A stretch of 64,000 bases of DNA from Pectobacterium brasiliense (GCF_016950255.1 NZ_JACGFN010000001.1:496001-560000), one strand, 5' to 3'. Positions 1 through 7,861 are shown, counted from the first letter of the stretch. The notes: generated by a model not told the origin, from the sequence alone. Program-made: numbers and translations.

Positions 1-828
1 CTCTTTAGAAACGTCTCGATCGAGCGAGATGCAATCCTTCCACAGAGAGCGTCCGGCAATCACGCCAGAGGCTCCATTTTTCAACGCGCTCTCTACCTGA
101 GGGAGAAACGTCGCGTGATCGACACCGGCAGACAGGACGGCCCAGGGAATGTCACCGCAGAGTGCCGTCACGCGAGCACAGGCTTCATCAGATCCCGGGT
201 AAGGGATTTTTAAGACCTTTGCGCCTTGGTCGATACAGGCCTGACAGCCTGCGGGAATGAGTTCGGGCAGGAGGCGGGTATAGGCTTCGCGAGATTCATT
301 TTCCAGAGGATAGGTCAGAAATTCAACGACAAGCAGTAAATCTTCCTGCGCAAAATCCTGAATCACGGTACGGAGTGTGGCAAGGTTCTGGGTATTGGCG
401 TCTGGTCTATCCGGGCGAAGGTAGATCATGATTTTTCCACCAGTGGCACCCCACTCACGCACTTTACGTGCCGTGACGCCTTCAACCATCGTGGAGATAC
501 GGTAGCCTTCTGGCGTTGTTTCCCACCCTGACGCGTCAAGCCCGATTAGCAGTCCCGTATCACGGGGCAGAATGTCTTCGTCTATCAGGCCTGGTATAGC
601 GCAGATCGGATCAACCAGCACACAACCTGCCTCCGCCGCCAGATAGCGAGTGATGTCATATTTTGTTTTGCCTAATGTTTCATTGGTAATTGCGGCCTGT
701 GCTTCTGATGTCGGTGCTAATAATGTTCGCATACCGCCACGTTGATCGCAGGCAATAACCATCATAGCGCCTGTCGCGTTACAAATTAATTGATATCCTC
801 GGTGTTCAGCTGTTGTCATGGTGTTCAT
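1..828 (-). CDS. LacD-like class I (tagatose-bisphosphate-type) aldolase, 3' end outside window
   Basis: The open frame runs off the left edge; 276 codons are visible. It resembles the class I aldolases of the LacD/YihT family, which split a ketose 1,6-bisphosphate (or 6-deoxy-6-sulfofructose-1-phosphate in YihT) into two trioses through a Schiff-base lysine. Seen: an N-terminal MVIACDQRGGMR segment near residues 23-34 (the family's 'A-D-Q-R' motif), a VVEFLTYP strand near 167-174, and VLKIPYPG near 205-212, where Lys207 is the likely Schiff-base residue. The start at 828 is preceded by GAGGG at good spacing; a second in-frame ATG lies three codons on. It is the last visible gene of a PTS operon headed by a PfkA-type kinase, so cleavage of a phosphorylated ketose is the probable role; the exact sugar is unknown. 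Confidence 0.85.
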   Translation of the reverse strand, partial: MNTMTTAEHRGYQLICNATGAMMVIACDQRGGMRTLLAPTSEAQAAITNETLGKTKYDITRYLAAEAGCVLVDPICAIPGLIDEDILPRDTGLLIGLDASGWETTPEGYRISTMVEGVTARKVREWGATGGKIMIYLRPDRPDANTQNLATLRTVIQDFAQEDLLLVVEFLTYPLENESREAYTRLLPELIPAGCQACIDQGAKVLKIPYPGSDEACARVTALCGDIPWAVLSAGVDHATFLPQVESALKNGASGVIAGRSLWKDCISLDRDVSKE

Positions 829-865
829 AATAATTACCCTCATAAAAAGTAATATAAATAAGCGA

Positions 866-1399
866 TTAATCCAGGTGTGTTTTGATCCATTGAATTAATT
901 CCTGATGATTAATTTCCTTATCCTGATCAACCGTGTAACACTTTCCAATACACATCGGTTTCGCCTGATGTGCGAGTGAAATTAATTCCGGGAGATACTC
1001 GTTGCCGGGATGGCCTTTTATTCTTTCATTAACTCTGGCTTGATATCGTGCCGCTACCCGATCGGATGAGATGGCATTCCATATTTCAAGCGTATGGTGG
1101 ATGCCACATGAAGCCAGGTAGTCCTGTAATACGGATCTCTCGCGAAATCCAAACCAGGCGTCGAGAATCAGAATGCTATTTTCAGGTGTCTGTCTAACAA
1201 TATTAAACATGGCCTGATAGGCGGCATATCCCAGTTTTCTGTTTAACGTTCTATCAATGGCATCGCAGAGCTGCATCATGAACGGCTCTTTTATTTCATC
1301 AAGGCTTAACCGTGGGAAATTCAATTCATCCGCAATAATACGTGCTACCGTGCTTTTCCCTGATGCGGGAATACCATTTACTAAAATAAGCTTTTTCAT
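866..1399 (-). CDS. Small P-loop kinase-like protein (AAA_33 / zeta-toxin-like fold)
   Basis: 177 residues with a textbook Walker A, GIPASGKST at residues 9-17, directly after a hydrophobic strand. The overall size and the N-terminal pattern fit the small ATP-dependent kinases (shikimate kinase, gluconate kinase, AAA_33). A DAWFGFRER segment in the middle could be Walker-B-like. Its ATG overlaps the stop of the PTS IIA gene (ATGA), so the two are translationally coupled and it belongs to the sugar operon. It may phosphorylate a sugar, sugar acid or pathway intermediate, but nothing in the sequence shows the substrate. A nucleotide-repair or regulatory role is also possible. Confidence 0.75.
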   Translation of the reverse strand: MKKLILVNGIPASGKSTVARIIADELNFPRLSLDEIKEPFMMQLCDAIDRTLNRKLGYAAYQAMFNIVRQTPENSILILDAWFGFRERSVLQDYLASCGIHHTLEIWNAISSDRVAARYQARVNERIKGHPGNEYLPELISLAHQAKPMCIGKCYTVDQDKEINHQELIQWIKTHLD

Positions 1400-1833
1400 A
1401 ACACCCCGACAATATCATCTGCCGTAGTGGCATTTCGAATACGAGAGAGCATGTCGTCCTTTTCCAATAGATTGATGATTGAGGCGATGCCTTCTGTAAT
1501 ATGCGCATCGCTGTTAATGCCGCCGAACATAATTAAAATATCCACCGGTTCACTGCCCTGAATAGAGAGCGGTGTCTGGAGCGTCAGTAAACTAAAACAA
1601 TTCTCCTGAACTCCACACTCAGGGCGCGCATGGGGAATAGCGATGCCTTCATCAAAAACATAATAAGGCCCGTACTCCTTCGTGCTTTCTATTACCGCGA
1701 TGGGATAGTGCTTTGTGATACATCCTGCGCGAATTAACGGTTGCGCGGCGCAATAAATAGCCTCTTCCCATGTCTCACATATTACGCCGAGTTGAATGCA
1801 ATCATGCTGCAAAAGGAAATTTTTTATGCTCAT
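1396..1833 (-). CDS. PTS sugar transporter subunit IIA (fructose/mannitol-type fold, UlaC-like)
   Basis: 145 residues, the usual size of a free-standing EIIA of the PTS_EIIA_2 family. The phosphohistidine motif is clear: IAIPHARP, with His68 as the residue that accepts phosphate from HPr. It passes phosphate to the IIB protein encoded further upstream. AGG of GAGG sits just before the ATG. It lies 6 bp after the 92-aa coiled-coil gene and overlaps the next kinase-like gene by four bases. Paired with a UlaA-type IIC, this suggests an ascorbate/galactitol-superfamily permease. Substrate not deducible. Confidence 0.9.
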   Translation of the reverse strand: MSIKNFLLQHDCIQLGVICETWEEAIYCAAQPLIRAGCITKHYPIAVIESTKEYGPYYVFDEGIAIPHARPECGVQENCFSLLTLQTPLSIQGSEPVDILIMFGGINSDAHITEGIASIINLLEKDDMLSRIRNATTADDIVGVL

Positions 1834-1839
1834 AAATCC

Positions 1840-2118
1840 TCATATATTTTTCCGAATGGTATTTCTGAGTTCATCTATCTGAATGAAAATACGATCAACG
1901 CGATCCCGATAGTCAGGATGCGCAGAAAATATCTGAATGGCCTGGTTGTATTTAATCATTAGCGTTTTTTGCGTTTCACTATGGGCCGGATCTTGAACTA
2001 AGCGAGACTCAAGCTCCGCTAATTCTTCCTCAATTTCCCTGATGCGATTGTCATCCTTATTATCGCGCGGGTCGGAAGCGGGGCCTGGGGATAAAAAACG
2101 TTTGAGTAGAGAAAACAT
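1840..2118 (-). CDS. Small charged coiled-coil protein of unknown function inside PTS operon
   Basis: 92 residues with a strong Shine-Dalgarno (AAGGAG, 5-nt spacing). After a short hydrophobic/proline N-terminus, residues about 20-45 (rich in Arg, Glu, Leu) and the C-terminal third look helical, with heptad-like spacing of Leu/Ile, so it is probably a small helical bundle or coiled coil. No signal peptide, membrane segment or catalytic motif is visible. It sits between the IIC and IIA genes, an unusual place for a non-PTS protein, and is tightly packed with both. I do not recognise the family. A chaperone, regulator or accessory of the PTS complex is only a guess from position. Confidence 0.7.
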   Translation of the reverse strand: MFSLLKRFLSPGPASDPRDNKDDNRIREIEEELAELESRLVQDPAHSETQKTLMIKYNQAIQIFSAHPDYRDRVDRIFIQIDELRNTIRKNI

Positions 2119-2162
2119 AGTGACTCCTTAAGCTATTTGCATCATGACGGCAGGCCAGTACG

Positions 2163-3500
2163 CTATTGCGATAGTTTACGATTCGCAAGAAAGGCAATGA
2201 AGGCAACGAACGCGACAAAGGCGGCGACAAATAACCAGTCCTGCTGGAAGGCATGTCCTAATATCAGGCCAGTGCCGATGACATCGGAATCACTGAAGGT
2301 GACGCCGGTAAATCCGAAGACTTCCAGTAATGGCACCAGAATAGCGGGCAATAGCGTAATAAAAAGACCATGAACCACGCCGCCGATGACTGCGCCACGC
2401 CGTCCTCCCATGGCATTACCGAAAATACCGGCTGTGCCGCCCGCAAAGAAGTTGGTCAATAAACCTGGCAAAATCATTGCTAGCCCAAACATCGGGAAGA
2501 TCAGCATCCCGAGAATAGAACCGACGGTGGTGGCGAGGAACCCGACAATGACGGCGTTGGGCGCATAGGGGAAGAGCACCGGACAATCCAACGCGGGTTT
2601 GGCGTTAGGAACCAGCCGCATGGCGATACCTCGAAATGCGGGAACCAGCTCATTAAGCAGCAGACGGACACCGCTGTAGAGAACGAAAACGCCTGCGACA
2701 AACTGCATGGACTGCATGAAGGAATACATCAGATAATTGACGCCGTTGGCGTACTGCGCGATGTAGGCCGGTCCCGCCGCCACGGCAGGGATGAGGTACA
2801 TCGGCACCATGACGACGGCCATCGACAGGTAGGTATCCTGTAAGAATTTGAAATTATCAGGCAGCGTTAAATCTTCCGTGGATTTGGAGTTTTTACCGAC
2901 TAACCGCGCGACGGCGGCCTGCACCAGATAGCCGATGGTACAAAAATGCCCGAGTGCAACATCATCGGAATTCGTGATTTTGCGGACAATCGGCTGTGCT
3001 AGTGCAGGCATCAGCACGGCCATAATGCCGCCAAATATGCCTCCGGTTAAGATCAGTGTCGCGCCGGTCAAGCCCGATTTATAGCCGATCACGGTGCCGA
3101 TAGTTGCCATCCACAGCAGTGCCTGTCCCGTTAGGAAGATATATTTAAAGGAAGTAATGCGTGCAATAAGGATGTTGACGGCAAAGATCACCATGAGCGT
3201 CAACGCGACTTCTGACCCAAGTTCACGGTTTGCCAACCCGGCGATGGCGGCGACATCGGTGATGTAGCCTTTCATGCCAAAGCCTTGGGTAAATATGTTG
3301 TTCAAATAAGTCAGGGTATCAACGATGATGTTAATCCCAGCCATCATGATGAGGAAACCCAGCAGCGTCTTGAAGGTTCCCTCTGCAATTTTTCCTACTG
3401 ATTTCTTCTGCAGAATCAACCCGATCATGGCGATCAGTGCGATTAATATGGATGCCTGGCCTAATAAATCTTTCACAATGAAATTGATAACGGTGTTCAT
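2163..3500 (-). CDS. PTS sugar permease subunit IIC, UlaA/SgaT family
   Basis: 445 residues, almost wholly hydrophobic with about ten or more predicted membrane spans. Sequence character (MAGINIIVDTLTYLNNIF near residue 52 onward, the glycine-rich TGGIFGGIMAVLMPALAQP stretch, LFPYAPNAVIVGF near 305-317) matches the ascorbate-type EIIC family (SgaT/UlaA). It carries the sugar across the inner membrane while IIB phosphorylates it. GAGGTG precedes the ATG. It follows the IIB gene by 13 bp. Ascorbate itself is doubtful as the substrate because the downstream enzymes are a PfkA-type kinase and a bisphosphate aldolase, not the ula enzymes. Confidence 0.9.
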   Translation of the reverse strand: MNTVINFIVKDLLGQASILIALIAMIGLILQKKSVGKIAEGTFKTLLGFLIMMAGINIIVDTLTYLNNIFTQGFGMKGYITDVAAIAGLANRELGSEVALTLMVIFAVNILIARITSFKYIFLTGQALLWMATIGTVIGYKSGLTGATLILTGGIFGGIMAVLMPALAQPIVRKITNSDDVALGHFCTIGYLVQAAVARLVGKNSKSTEDLTLPDNFKFLQDTYLSMAVVMVPMYLIPAVAAGPAYIAQYANGVNYLMYSFMQSMQFVAGVFVLYSGVRLLLNELVPAFRGIAMRLVPNAKPALDCPVLFPYAPNAVIVGFLATTVGSILGMLIFPMFGLAMILPGLLTNFFAGGTAGIFGNAMGGRRGAVIGGVVHGLFITLLPAILVPLLEVFGFTGVTFSDSDVIGTGLILGHAFQQDWLFVAAFVAFVAFIAFLANRKLSQ

Positions 3501-3513
3501 TTTTCACCTCATG

Positions 3514-3807
3514 CTATTGATGAGCCTGGATATAAGTTAAAATTTTTTCTTCTATTTCATCTTTATCAGTCAATTTATTAAGAATGATGACTCTTTTTTT
3601 CTCATCTTCACTGGCATCGCTATTCAGGATGTCAGCAAATATCTTCTGGGTTAGAATAACGTCATAATTAAAGGCAGAGGCCTCTGAAATCGTGGTGTGA
3701 TTTATCTCTGCATCAATACCTAATTTTTTTAGTACGGATTTGGCTGTCATTTCGATAGCGAAACTGGAACCTAATCCACAACCGCAAACGCAAAGTACTT
3801 TCAACAT
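3514..3807 (-). CDS. PTS sugar transporter subunit IIB (lactose/ascorbate/galactitol type)
   Basis: 97 residues from the chosen start, which fits the roughly 95-100 aa of UlaB/GatB-type IIB proteins. The N-terminus MLKVLCVCGCGLGSSFA carries the phosphocysteine loop C-G-x-G-x-G-S-S; Cys8 or Cys10 is the phosphorylated residue. A longer frame reaches 3870 but overlaps the kinase gene; the ATG at 3807 has GAGG eight bases upstream and gives a protein that begins directly with the first beta strand. It takes phosphate from the IIA encoded downstream and gives it to sugar bound in the IIC. Confidence 0.9.
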   Translation of the reverse strand: MLKVLCVCGCGLGSSFAIEMTAKSVLKKLGIDAEINHTTISEASAFNYDVILTQKIFADILNSDASEDEKKRVIILNKLTDKDEIEEKILTYIQAHQ

Positions 3808-3817
3808 AATCATGGCC

Positions 3818-4798
3818 TCATATAAGGTGATGGGCTTTCGCGAGCTTATAAAAATGACTTTCGACATCAACCAAGCGTCGTTCGGAATCCTCCAGGTCGA
3901 TAGGAATAGCCTTGTTGTTATTATTGATAATGATAATTTTATTGGTTAGTCCGGCGTTAATACACCGAACCACTTCTTCTGCTAATAGAGTGCCCTGAAT
4001 AATTTCTTCCCCGGTGGGCGCGCCATTTCGTAAACCATATCCCAAAATGGTTTTTCGGATACGGATGCCAATCTTATGCTCTAGTTTCTTGATAATGGTA
4101 TCGATAGCGCCCTGAAAACCAGGCGTATACTCATGGGTATAGCCTTCAGAGCATAAAATTATCACGCTGTTTTGTTCTGCGATTTTATCCCGAATACATT
4201 GTGATAATTTATCAATATCCCACGGTGCTTCTGGAATGAGTGCGATGTCTGCGTTGCTCTTTAATGCCGCCTGCAAGGTTAATTCGCCACAATAACCACC
4301 GAGTAATTCAATCATGAACACCCGGCCTTGTAATCCCCGGCCTGTATTTCGCAATTTTTCTACTTCGCTCATTACCTGTTCGCAGGCGGTAGAAAAACCG
4401 ATCGTATAGCTATTCCCTGAAATGTCATTATCAATCGTCATGCCGACGCCATAGCAATGAACGCCATAGTGACTGAGTTTTTTTAGAAATTGGAATGAGC
4501 CATCTCCGCCAGCCATAATGAGCGCGTCGAGTTTTTGTTTTTGAATGTTTTTGACGATTTGCTCATAGTCTGTTTTTCTACATTTTCCGGTTTTTCTCCC
4601 TGAAGTAATCAGGGGCATTGCCGAGAGGGAATAATCCACTAAATCGCGTCGAGTGAGGACTTTACAGCAGTTATCGATAAGGCCATTAATTCCACCATCG
4701 AAAATGACGATGTCAGAGGCAGTCATTCTATTCACCTGAAAGATGAAGTTATTTATTCCGCTAACGTCGCCACCGCTAATGACTAATCCAATTTTCAT
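3818..4798 (-). CDS. PfkA-family sugar-phosphate kinase, first gene of the PTS operon
   Basis: 326 residues, near the 320 of bacterial ATP-type 6-phosphofructokinases. Seen: ISGGDVSGINN at the N-terminus (family usually GGDAPGMN), AGGDGS (the Gly typical of ATP rather than pyrophosphate users), TIDNDISG with both catalytic Asp, an Arg before the second substrate loop, and RKTILGYGLRNG at the site of the C-terminal Arg motif. Two substitutions stand out: Met instead of Gly just before TIDND, and Gly-Gly where the family has Gly-Arg (MGR motif). The start at 4798 has GAGGG five bases away; the longer frame to 4882 lacks family similarity. It probably makes a ketose-1,6-bisphosphate for the LacD-like aldolase; substrate may not be fructose-6-phosphate. 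Confidence 0.88.
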   Translation of the reverse strand: MKIGLVISGGDVSGINNFIFQVNRMTASDIVIFDGGINGLIDNCCKVLTRRDLVDYSLSAMPLITSGRKTGKCRKTDYEQIVKNIQKQKLDALIMAGGDGSFQFLKKLSHYGVHCYGVGMTIDNDISGNSYTIGFSTACEQVMSEVEKLRNTGRGLQGRVFMIELLGGYCGELTLQAALKSNADIALIPEAPWDIDKLSQCIRDKIAEQNSVIILCSEGYTHEYTPGFQGAIDTIIKKLEHKIGIRIRKTILGYGLRNGAPTGEEIIQGTLLAEEVVRCINAGLTNKIIIINNNNKAIPIDLEDSERRLVDVESHFYKLAKAHHLI

Positions 4799-4939
4799 CG
4801 TCGCCCTCTGGAAATATGAATAACCACCGTGTGAACACAATGTTATTAAACTGATAAGGCGTTTTTTTGATGAATGTCGCAAATTTGTATTTAATTACGG
4901 GACTGAGTGTCTTGACAGTGATGTTGGTTATTCGATTGT

Positions 4940-4955
4940 TGTGATTATTATCACG
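4940..4955. promoter_or_regulatory. CRP-cAMP binding site, near-consensus
   Basis: TGTGATTATTATCACG matches TGTGA-N6-TCACA at nine of ten conserved positions. It lies 142 bp upstream of the start codon of the PTS-linked kinase, which suits a class I or upstream activator position and points to catabolite repression of the sugar operon. Confidence 0.75.
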
Positions 4956-5033
4956 ATTTAAAAATAAGCAATATAACTAACTTATTAATTAACCTGGATT
5001 TTAACATTTTCCCCTTTTTTACTTTTATTTAGC

Positions 5034-5047
5034 TTTTTAGCTAAAAA
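5034..5047. promoter_or_regulatory. 14-bp perfect palindrome, possible repressor operator
   Basis: TTTTTAGCTAAAAA is a perfect inverted repeat between the two CRP sites; TTAGCT is also repeated just to its left. No regulator gene is visible in the window, so the cognate protein, if any, would lie elsewhere, perhaps left of position 1. AT-rich palindromes can arise by chance. Confidence 0.4.
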
Positions 5048-5061
5048 ACGAATACGTATTT

Positions 5062-5077
5062 TGTGAATGATTTCACA
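5062..5077. promoter_or_regulatory. CRP-cAMP binding site, perfect consensus
   Basis: TGTGAATGATTTCACA matches both half-sites TGTGA and TCACA exactly with 6-bp spacing. It is 205 bp upstream of dadA and 264 bp upstream of the PTS operon. E. coli dadAX is known to respond to CRP, so this may serve dadA, the PTS operon or both. Confidence 0.8.
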
Positions 5078-5120
5078 GTTATTTCGTTACGATCCCAATG
5101 GAGAAGCAACGGATCGAAGA

Positions 5121-5143
5121 GATAACAATAGATAAATGTTATC
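5121..5143. promoter_or_regulatory. Inverted repeat GATAACA / TGTTATC, possible operator
   Basis: Two perfect 7-bp arms separated by 9 bp, 140 bp upstream of dadA. The geometry (one helical turn and a half centre to centre) suits a dimeric repressor. No known consensus is recognised. Confidence 0.35.
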
Positions 5144-5282
5144 GTCGAGATTGGTGACAATTCCTTCCCAAATGCTAGAGTAGTCTTCAGTTTTACCTTT
5201 TAACTAGTGTTTTATTCCATTAAATAAGCATTTTTCCAGTAGATTAGACGGTCTTTAACGGAGAGAAAGGGAGAGCGGTAGC

Positions 5283-6536
5283 ATGCGGGTTGTGATTCTG
5301 GGAAGTGGCGTCGTTGGCGTAAGTACCGCCTGGTATCTTGCGCAGGAAGGGCATGATGTTACCGTGATCGATAGGCAGCCGGAGCCCGCGTTGGAAACCA
5401 GTGCCGGGAATGCCGGACAGATTTCCCCCGGCTATGCCGCGCCTTGGGCTGCGCCGGGAATACCGCTGAAAGCGATAAAGTGGATGTTTCAGCGTCATGC
5501 TCCGCTGGCCATTCGGCCGGACTTCACGGCAGCACAACTGTGCTGGATGTGGCAAATGTTGCTCAACTGCGACGCGCGCCACTATAAGACGAATAAAGCG
5601 CGGATGGTGCGGCTGGCGGAATACAGTCGCGACTGTCTGCAAGCGCTGCGGCGAGATACTGGTATCCAATACGAAGGTCGAGAAGGTGGAACGCTGCAAC
5701 TGTTCCGCACTGAGCAGCAGTACGAAAACGCGACACGCGATATCGCCGTGCTGGAAGAGGCTGGCGTACCGTATCAACTGCTGACGCGTCATGAGCTGGC
5801 CTCGGTTGAACCTGCGCTGGCGCACGTGGCGGGAAAGCTGACCGGTGGGCTGCGTTTACCGCATGATGAGACCGGCGACTGCCAACTGTTCACTCGCCAA
5901 CTGGCGGCGATGGCTGCCGATGCCGGTGTCACCTTTAAGCTGGGGCGTAACGTTCGCCAGTTGCGGGTGGAAGGGCAAAGCGTTACGGGCGTCCAGTGCG
6001 ACGATGAAATGATCGTGGCAGATGCCTATGTCATGGCATGTGGCTCCTATTCCACCGGATTACTGCGTCAGTGGTTCGATATTCCGGTTTACCCGCTGAA
6101 AGGCTATTCACTGACGATTCCGCTGGCGGATGACGCTTTTGCACCGGTTTCTACCGTACTGGATGAAACCTATAAAATAGCGATTACTCGCTTTGATCGT
6201 CGCATTCGCGTCGGAGGTATGGCAGAGGTCGTGGGGTTCAACACCGAGCTGAATCCCAAACGCCGTGAAACGCTGGAAATGGTGGTGCGCGATCTCTATC
6301 CTCACTGCGGCCCGATTGAGCAAGCAACCTTCTGGACGGGATTGCGTCCGATGACGCCAGACGGCACGCCGCTGGTGGGGCGCTCACCGCTGAAAAATCT
6401 GTACCTGAATACGGGACATGGCACGTTGGGCTGGACGATGGCCTGTGGATCGGGGAAATTGCTGGCGGATATTCTGTCGAACAAATCACCGGAGATTGAG
6501 TCCGATGATTTGTCCGTGGAAAGGTATGCTCGTTAG
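5283..6536 (+). CDS. dadA: D-amino acid dehydrogenase small subunit
   Basis: 417 residues, as in DadA of other enterobacteria. The N-terminal Rossmann motif is GSGVVG at residues 7-12 for FAD binding, with the acidic strand end VTVIDRQ; the C-terminal region has [14 protein letters not shown] and [14 protein letters not shown] typical of the DAO family. DadA is a membrane-associated flavoenzyme that oxidises D-alanine and other D-amino acids to 2-oxo acids, passing electrons to quinones. A GGGAGAG ribosome site precedes the ATG. In E. coli the alanine racemase dadX follows; here the next gene is on the other strand, so dadA is alone. CRP sites upstream fit catabolite control. Confidence 0.95.
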   Translation: MRVVILGSGVVGVSTAWYLAQEGHDVTVIDRQPEPALETSAGNAGQISPGYAAPWAAPGIPLKAIKWMFQRHAPLAIRPDFTAAQLCWMWQMLLNCDARHYKTNKARMVRLAEYSRDCLQALRRDTGIQYEGREGGTLQLFRTEQQYENATRDIAVLEEAGVPYQLLTRHELASVEPALAHVAGKLTGGLRLPHDETGDCQLFTRQLAAMAADAGVTFKLGRNVRQLRVEGQSVTGVQCDDEMIVADAYVMACGSYSTGLLRQWFDIPVYPLKGYSLTIPLADDAFAPVSTVLDETYKIAITRFDRRIRVGGMAEVVGFNTELNPKRRETLEMVVRDLYPHCGPIEQATFWTGLRPMTPDGTPLVGRSPLKNLYLNTGHGTLGWTMACGSGKLLADILSNKSPEIESDDLSVERYAR

Positions 6537-6573
6537 GTTTGAACTACTTAGTTTTTAACTACTTGGTTTTGAA
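6537..6573. repeat. Short imperfect tandem repeat after dadA
   Basis: The 37 bp between dadA and the MFS gene hold three imperfect copies of a GTTTTGAACTACTTG-like unit about 16 bp long (the third continues to about 6577). Probably slippage products; no hairpin or gene role is evident. Confidence 0.6.
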
Positions 6574-7773
6574 CTACGTACGGGGCAGCGATGTAATGCT
6601 GCTCTTATGGTGCCGCGTAAGCAGGCGGGCGCGTATCGCCAGCAGCGCGGCACAGAGCATGACCAGCGCCAGTGATACTTTTGACGGCAGAGGAATGGCC
6701 ATAGCCATCAGGCCCAGCGCCGCGCCGCCCGCCATCTGCACAAACCCTACCATCGCCGACGCAATCCCTGCCTCATTGGAATAAGGCTCCAGCGCATAGC
6801 TGGTGGACGGCCCGATCAAAAATGCCAGACCAGCACAGGCCAGCGCGACGGGCAGCATGTAGGTTGGCCAGGTGTTTTGCATCGCTTCGGGTAAGAGAAC
6901 GACGCCGCTAAGCAGCGAAAGAAACCCAGCCCCCATCAGCAGGCTACCGATAGCCAGGCAGCGCGGTCGGCCGACTTTGCGGATAATGCGATTTGCAAAG
7001 AAGCTGACCAGCATGATCCAAAAACCGTTTACGCCAAAGGCAATGGAAAACTCAAGCGGCGTGAGCCGAGCCTCATTCATCAGCACCACGGGAGAGAAGG
7101 TGACATAGGTCAATGCCATCCCCATGGCACCCGCGTTGACTGAGGCGAATCCCAGAAACTGGCGGTCGGATAACAGACGTGCGTATTGGCGCAGCGGCAA
7201 GCCGTGTACGGGCAGCGTTGAGTCCGGGCGCGTTTCAGGCAGGAAGCGAATGACGAGTGCCAGAACCAGAATGCTGTAACCTGCGAGGAACCAGAAGGGC
7301 GCACGCCAGCCGAAGGCTTCAGCCAAGAGCCCACCCAAGAGCGGTGCCAGCGCCGGCACAATGTTCAGCGTGCCGTTAAGAAAGCCATAGGTTCTGGCGG
7401 CATCGTCGCCGTTCAGTTTGTCACGCACGCTGCTGAAAATGGCGACGGCGGTACAACAGACGGCCAGTCCCTGAAAAAGACGTGAGAGGACGAATAGCGT
7501 GGCGCTGGTGGCTAGGGCGGCCATGATCGCACCGATGAGATAGATAATCACGCCAGCCAGCGCCATAGGGCGTCGACCATACTTATCGACCAGCGGCCCT
7601 GCTAGCAGTTGGCCTAATCCCATGATCAGAATAAACAGTGCGACAGTGGATTGAATCAGCGATTCAGGGCTGTTCAGCGCCACGGCGATGGCGGGAATAA
7701 GCGGTAAATAGATGTCGATGCCCAGAGGGCCGAGTAGAACCAGAGTCAGTAAAATCAGAACAAATCGTTGCAT
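6574..7773 (-). CDS. MFS multidrug exporter, Bcr/CflA (DHA1) type
   Basis: 399 residues with 12 predicted membrane helices. The family motif A appears in the loop between helices 2 and 3 as GPLVDKYGRRP, and the N-terminus has GIDIYLPLIPAIA, characteristic of the Bcr/CflA drug-proton antiporters (Bcr, CmlA). Such proteins export drugs such as bicyclomycin or chloramphenicol, or small metabolites, using the proton gradient. The real substrate cannot be read from sequence. The gene is monocistronic, convergent with dadA. No strong ribosome site is seen before the ATG. A palindrome at 7849-7861 in front of it may bind a regulator. Confidence 0.88.
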   Translation of the reverse strand: MQRFVLILLTLVLLGPLGIDIYLPLIPAIAVALNSPESLIQSTVALFILIMGLGQLLAGPLVDKYGRRPMALAGVIIYLIGAIMAALATSATLFVLSRLFQGLAVCCTAVAIFSSVRDKLNGDDAARTYGFLNGTLNIVPALAPLLGGLLAEAFGWRAPFWFLAGYSILVLALVIRFLPETRPDSTLPVHGLPLRQYARLLSDRQFLGFASVNAGAMGMALTYVTFSPVVLMNEARLTPLEFSIAFGVNGFWIMLVSFFANRIIRKVGRPRCLAIGSLLMGAGFLSLLSGVVLLPEAMQNTWPTYMLPVALACAGLAFLIGPSTSYALEPYSNEAGIASAMVGFVQMAGGAALGLMAMAIPLPSKVSLALVMLCAALLAIRARLLTRHHKSSITSLPRT

Positions 7774-7848
7774 AACAAAAACAGAAATCTATGTTTTATG
7801 GGTTCGACAGGGTAATGCGCACACTGGCGGAAAGAAAGCGTTATCTTT

Positions 7849-7861
7849 GTGACAATGTCAC
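7849..7861. promoter_or_regulatory. 13-bp palindrome upstream of MFS exporter, possible operator
   Basis: GTGACAATGTCAC is a perfect palindrome around a central A, 76 bp before the exporter start codon. It resembles a CRP site with the spacer one base short, which argues against CRP; TetR- or other HTH-type repressors use such sites. Regulator not identified. Confidence 0.4.

Larger units (their letters stand above)
4799..5282. other. 484-bp divergent control region between PTS operon and dadA
   Basis: AT-rich spacer with no credible gene. It holds two CRP-type sites (4940-4955, 5062-5077), a 14-bp perfect palindrome (5034-5047) and a 7-bp inverted repeat (5121-5143), each listed separately. 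The first CRP site is nearer the PTS operon and the second nearer dadA, but either could serve both. Confidence 0.8.

Noticed and set aside
5283-6536. Fusion or second enzyme (dadX) after dadA
   Set aside because: The following gene is a convergent MFS exporter; no alanine racemase frame is seen.
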